Positions 60,028-64,000 of a stretch of DNA of 64,000 nucleotides are shown here, in pieces. The notes beneath the pieces are model-generated. The model had not been told where the DNA came from and did no database searches. It was given only the letters and a program-made list of their open reading frames with translations. This DNA is from Nectonema munidae (Eukaryota; Nematomorpha; Nectonematoida; Nectonematidae): the NCBI GenBank assembly GCA_030549495.1, contig JAUIRK010000951.1, forward strand, positions 124,001-188,000. The letters are read 5' to 3'. Every line of letters begins with the position of its first letter. The stretch's first letter is position 1. The position numbers and the translations under genes are program-made.

Positions 60028-60534
60028 CTTCTGTCTAATTTGCATTTAGAGTTAAATTAAAATAGTTTTCAATCGTTACAATTTTATATTAATGAATATT
60101 GTTAGACTCACGCTAAGAATTTTTTTCCAACAAAAGTCACTTAATCTTTATCACTACGTTTGTTACATTTTGTAACATTTGAAAACTAATTTTTTCAAGT
60201 AAAGAAATTTTTTTCAATAGTTATTTGGGAATGAATATTTTGATTATCTATTCAGTTTAAAAGCAAGAATACTCTATTTGCTTAATATTTGAGCAGAGAT
60301 ATTTTTTATAATGTTCGAATGTTAAATTTTATAAGTAACGCTGTACATAAATACCTTTTTTTTTAGAAAATTTGTTGATTATTATAGTAAAAATATATTG
60401 AAACAAAACGTTTCAGTTGTTAAAAATGTACTTGATCTATTATTTATGACAGTTGTCAGAATTTTATTTGTAGACAAATATTCAAAAAAACGCAATGATT
60501 TTCTTTTCTTGTATACTTTGATTTATGTTAGTTT

Positions 60535-60885
60535 GGTCCTCGGACATTTCGCCCCATTATTTTCATAAGACAGTTCGTCCCATGGACAATTCGCCCTATT
60601 ATTTTCATAAGACAGTTCGTCCTATGGACAATTCGCCCCATAATTTTCATAAGACATTTTGTTTCATGGACAATTCGCCCCGTTATTTTCATAAGACATT
60701 TTGTCTCATGGACAATTCTAAAAAATTAAGAGATAAATTGACTAATTTAATAGAGATAAAATAAACAAGAATATATTTTTTTTAATAATTTTACATATAT
60801 AATAAACAAAGATGGATGAAACTAATAGCCTATGAGACAATTTGTCAGGGGGCAAATTGTCTATGGGGCGAAATGTCTGTCGACC
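60535..60885. mobile_element. Short TIR element with 42-bp tandem core
   Basis: The left GGACATTTCGCCCC and right GGGGCGAAATGTCTGTCGACC are inverted. The left half is four head-to-tail 42-bp units (60552-60719) sharing TTTTCATAAGACA and ATGGACAATTCGCCC. Because 42 is a multiple of 3, it stays open as a 79-codon frame, which is not a real gene. Possible worn duplication GTTAGTTT/GTTATTTA. Confidence 0.7.
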
Positions 60886-61164
60886 GTTATTTAAATAATT
60901 TTATAATTATAAGGGCTAGCTACTTAAACGTTCGCTTTTGCTGCTTATAAAAACTTGAAAATATCAAATAAACTCTAATTCTTTATGCCTCCTATTATTT
61001 TGAAATTATTCTGAGAACAGACGGTTCCATTTTAAAATAGTGAAAATTGCTTTATTAGTTTATTTTGTTTCCTTTCTCTCTTATGTTAATTATGTAGCAA
61101 ATTTTTCAATTTTGAGTAAAAGGTAAGGTGCAGCGGATGTATTTTCATTGACCAGGCACTGATA

Positions 61165-61285
61165 TACCGCTTATGTCAAACTATGAACAAATTCGTATCG
61201 ATGAGGAATCGAATCCAGAGGCTTCCTTGCTGAGTCTGTCATCTCAACCAACCTGTCATGCGACCCATAGAGTATGCTGTAGGGG
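61165..61285 (-). mobile_element. tRNA-like SINE head or tRNA relic
   Basis: On the minus strand GGTTGGTTGAGATGACAG (A box-like) is followed about 35 bases later by GGATTCGATTCC (B box). Upstream GGGTCGCATGACAG completes a tRNA-like 5' part. No intact acceptor stem was found. Confidence 0.5.
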
Positions 61286-61801
61286 ATACGTCAAATTAGT
61301 TTTCAAAAAACTTAAGTTATACTTTAAAATTTTTTAGTTTTTGTTGAAGCTCTATAACTTTTTCTGATAGACTTTTTTTTCCTTAAAAGTTATTATAAAA
61401 GGCAAATCATTGCAAAATGTTAAAAGTTATTTTACTTTTTGTAGCTTGTATCAATTTAGCTTTTAAACTATTTTTGAATGATGCTGAGTAAAATGAAATA
61501 ATGCGATCTTAATTTTTTGTTTTATTTTTGTTTGCACAATTATAACTTCGTTTTATACCCTTGCCCCTGAATCAATCACATTTTTCATATAAACATCGCA
61601 GGGTGTCTAGTAGACTCTTTGCCTTTAGACTACATTCACTCATATAAAACTATCCAACTTTCAGTTATTTGTTTTCTCTATGAATCAAATATCCTTTCAT
61701 CAATTCCTGTAATGTGCCTGGTAGACTACTTCATTTTTCAAATGAAAGCCTATTCCACCCCCTAACATTTTTGGATTTTTTTAAACTAGTGTATATTCGA
61801 T

Positions 61802-62390
61802 GGTTGTAGGTAAAAATGTCCCCGAAAAAAATGCCTCCAGAAAAAATGCCCCCGAAATAAATGTCCCCAATTAAAAAGTAGGAAAAAATGCCCCGTAATT
61901 TTTGATTTTCAGGATTTTTTTAAATTATATAAATATTTTTATTTGGTACCGTTTTGAAAGACTAAATTTCTTAATCTATAGGGTTTTTTCTTTATAAAGT
62001 TCTTGAAAACAATAGCAAAGGTGCAGATTTGTGGGAATGTGTTCTTAAAATCAGTTAAAATACAAATTATATTTAGAAAGTGTTCTGATACACACAAAGT
62101 CTAAAAATATTTGATGTTTTATATAATTTTTTTTGTATTTAAAAAATTGTCGTATGCTGAGTTTTTTAGTTTACTTTAATTAAATTTTAAATGTTCTAGA
62201 TGAAAAGTTAACTTTTTTTTTATAAAAAATTTTTGACATCTTTTTTAAAAATTTTAATTAATAATTTTTTGTGTTGGGGCATTTTTTTCGCGGCATTTTT
62301 ACTGGGGCATTTTTTCCTACTTTTTAATTGGGGCATTTTTTCCTACTTTTTAATTGGGACATTTTTTCCGGGAGCATTTTTTCTGCCCAC
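61802..62390. mobile_element. Mutator-like MITE, 589 bp, perfect 10-bp duplication
   Basis: TATATTCGAT stands at 61792-61801 and 62391-62400. Inside both ends are inverted blocks of AAAATGTCCCC, AAAATGCCCCCG and AATTAAAAAGTAGGAAAAAA. A 9-10-bp duplication with long repetitive ends is the mark of Mutator-like elements. No gene. Confidence 0.8.
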
Positions 62391-62647
62391 TATATTCGAT
62401 ATGCAAATTTAATTAAAATATTTTCGCTGGAAGTATAGTATTTAAATCCACCAATTTTCTAAAAAAAAATATAAAGTAGTCTTATAAATTTAGGACTTTA
62501 GGTATGCGCTGAATACACTCTATTTTAAAGGATTGCTTGAATATCTGGTCTCCCGTGGTATTTCCAGACCACTAATTTTGAAAATTGTAACAAAAAAAAA
62601 TTTCGCCCCCACCAATAATTTTGAGGATGTGCGCCCCTGACAAATAT

Positions 62648-63865
62648 ATATATAAAAGAGGAATTATTTTTTACGTGCACAAAGAAATTTTGTTTAATGT
62701 AATTGAACTTTTTAATCCCAAATTTATTGAATACCTTGTCTTAAGAGTGTTTTTCAATAGGAAAGTATTTATGTTTTGCTGTGTATACAGAAGTCCTAAT
62801 TCACTTTTCTCTGAATCTTTAAATGAAATAATTTTTCTTTTAGATTTACTGTACTCTAAATTCTCACATAGTAACATTATAATTTTGGGTGACTTTAATT
62901 ACCCTGAAATTGAATGGAACTCGATGTGTAATAAAATTGATAAATATCAAAGGTTTCTTAATTTTTTGCAAGAAAAATGTTTTTTACAACTTGTAAATGA
63001 GCCTACAAGAATTGGTCATTTTGGTTCCTTCTCAACTCTTGATTTGATAATTACTAATGTACCTGATTTAGTCTCCACTCTGAGGTTCTCTTCTCCCGAT
63101 CATGTATGCATTACTTTTAATCTATTAATAAACACAAAAACTGGTATTTCTTTAACTAAAAAGTATAATTACCGAACTGGAAACTATGATAAGATTATTA
63201 CTGATTTTTCTAAAGTTGACTGGAATGTTGTCAAAGGCTTTAAACTTGTTAAGTTTTATTCTTTCTTAAGTAAACTTTCCCCTCTTATAGAAAAGTATAT
63301 TCCTCTAAAAAAATCTCATAATAAATCTCAAGTTTATTTTACTAAAAGAATTAAATTTCTTCAAAAAAAAAAGAAAAAACTCTTTGCTAATTACTCCAAA
63401 TCTAGGAGTAGACATATGTATGACCAATTCAAACAAATATCTAATACTTTGAGGAACGAGACATGCAAAGCTAGAATATCTTATGAGAGCAAACTTCTTT
63501 CCAATTATAAATATAGTCCTAAAAAGGTTTGGTCGTACATAAATCAAAAGCCCAACAATAGTTTTTCTGAACTAGTTGAATATAATGGATTATTCACCAT
63601 CACTGATCCTGAAAGAGCTAATGTGTTTAGTGAGTATTTTAGTTCTTGTTTTTCAAATTTTGGTACCAATTGTGATAAAAGAAACTTTTTGACTACTTGT
63701 CACGCTTCTATTGACTGCATTAACTTTGTTGTAGTTGAAATAGGTAGTAAGTTGAAAAAATTGAATAAGTTTAAGTCTCCTGGCATTGATCATTTACATC
63801 CTCATGTCAGTGAACTGTATGAAGTACTAGCAGAACCAGTTAAAATTATTGAAAAATTATCTTGA
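62648..63865 (+). CDS. LINE ORF2 fragment: endonuclease and linker
   Basis: One frame of about 400 codons. Endonuclease parts: [11 protein letters not shown], then [12 protein letters not shown] (catalytic Asp/Asn), [12 protein letters not shown], and [11 protein letters not shown] where most relatives have Ser-Asp-His. Linker: a Lys-rich helix, then [11 protein letters not shown] and the RT start [10 protein letters not shown], ending after the deletion junction with a frame change (stop at 63863-63865). The first codons at 62621-62647 belong to the hAT end, not the LINE. Confidence 0.8.
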   Translation: MYKRGIIFYVHKEILFNVIELFNPKFIEYLVLRVFFNRKVFMFCCVYRSPNSLFSESLNEIIFLLDLLYSKFSHSNIIILGDFNYPEIEWNSMCNKIDKYQRFLNFLQEKCFLQLVNEPTRIGHFGSFSTLDLIITNVPDLVSTLRFSSPDHVCITFNLLINTKTGISLTKKYNYRTGNYDKIITDFSKVDWNVVKGFKLVKFYSFLSKLSPLIEKYIPLKKSHNKSQVYFTKRIKFLQKKKKKLFANYSKSRSRHMYDQFKQISNTLRNETCKARISYESKLLSNYKYSPKKVWSYINQKPNNSFSELVEYNGLFTITDPERANVFSEYFSSCFSNFGTNCDKRNFLTTCHASIDCINFVVVEIGSKLKKLNKFKSPGIDHLHPHVSELYEVLAEPVKIIEKLS

Positions 63866-64000
63866 AGATAGAAAACAAATTGTTGTTGTCAGTGGCACTC
63901 ATTCTCGTGAAAAGCTGATTACAAGCGGAGTACCGCAGGGATCCGTGCTTGGACCTTTGCTGTTCAATATATTTCTCAATGATCTTTTGAACATGATAAA

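Larger units (their letters stand above)
59397..62639. mobile_element. hAT-type non-autonomous element, 3.24 kb, perfect 8-bp duplication
   Basis: The left end CAGGGGCGCCCATCC and right end GGATGTGCGCCCCTG are inverted (14 of 15), flanked by ACAAATAT at 59389-59396 and 62640-62647. No transposase is inside. The body carries a hAT MITE (59829), a short TIR element (60535), a tRNA-like SINE (about 61170) and a Mutator-like MITE (61802). Confidence 0.85.
59340..64000 (+). mobile_element. LINE (CR1/Jockey-like) interrupted by a hAT-type element
   Basis: The main part, 62640-64000, begins within the endonuclease (KRGIIFYV, later [16 protein letters not shown] and [10 protein letters not shown]). 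It runs through the linker to [20 protein letters not shown], then jumps to [20 protein letters not shown] at about 63920. The RT region between those motifs, including the first catalytic Asp, is deleted. A short stretch before 59389 (ETLFKSRNKY) could be the upstream endonuclease piece, split off by the hAT insertion. The element continues past the window. Confidence 0.8.

Noticed and set aside
60525-60764. Repeat-protein gene
   Set aside because: The frame is a by-product of 42-bp tandem units within a TIR element.
1-64000. CRISPR arrays, operons, rRNA genes, complete tRNA genes
   Set aside because: None seen; repeats here are tandem satellites or inverted ends, and the tRNA-like parts lack full cloverleafs.
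1-64000. Retrovirus/LTR or Polinton-type elements
   Set aside because: I saw no long direct terminal repeats and no capsid, protease, integrase or envelope motifs.

Overview
The window is strongly AT-rich animal DNA. It is laid out as one very long, finely split host gene on the + strand whose introns are packed with DNA transposons, LINE pieces, MITEs and satellite-like repeats. There is no prokaryotic signal: no operons or ribosome binding sites, and coding blocks are bounded by GT/AG splice sites. I cannot name the species. The host gene is of an animal-only family, and the mix of LINE, hAT, piggyBac and Mutator-like elements fits an AT-rich invertebrate such as an arthropod, but that is a guess.

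Host gene. At least 27 exons between 329 and 58957 can be chained by splice sites and reading phase into about 1,000 codons. Exons at 32655-33512 and 44852-56417 resemble, from memory of the family, the C-terminal third of UNC80, the large helical-repeat scaffold of the NALCN sodium-leak channel complex. The likeness is divergent, so the name is a moderately confident inference. The exons themselves are well supported: nearly all neighbouring phases match over tens of kilobases. Two joints remain open (36311 to 36781, and what lies at 13.5-14.05 kb). A possible early polyadenylated end lies at 741-949, and either a last exon or another splice donor lies at 58957.

Layout. 0-5.5 kb: first visible exons, with a broken LINE (minus) ending in a GAA microsatellite that holds a run of 76 G. 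5.5-18.6 kb: exons plus small hAT-type MITEs. 18.6-33.5 kb: exons, two hAT transposase relics, short TIR elements and a 0.7-kb foldback. 33.5-38.9 kb: a LINE inserted into an inverted-repeat element, then more exons. 39-47.3 kb: a minus-strand piggyBac relic, a nearly whole hAT transposon with perfect 8-bp target duplications (41050-43300), a tRNA-derived SINE, one exon, and a second hAT of the GTF2IRD2/ZBED-like type. 48-56 kb: a duplicated piggyBac relic, then a 3.9-kb element with perfect 16-bp inverted ends filled by two different ~150-bp tandem arrays. 56-64 kb: the last exons, a hAT-type element holding a large foldback, and a nested stack in which a 3.2-kb hAT-type element with perfect 8-bp duplications sits inside a LINE and carries further elements.

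How the parts work together: the exons make one protein, and everything else is intron and mobile DNA. The most unusual structures are the satellite-filled TIR element, the young hAT copy, the nested stack at 59.4-62.6 kb, and the poly-G/poly-C tracts that recur at element ends in otherwise AT-rich DNA.
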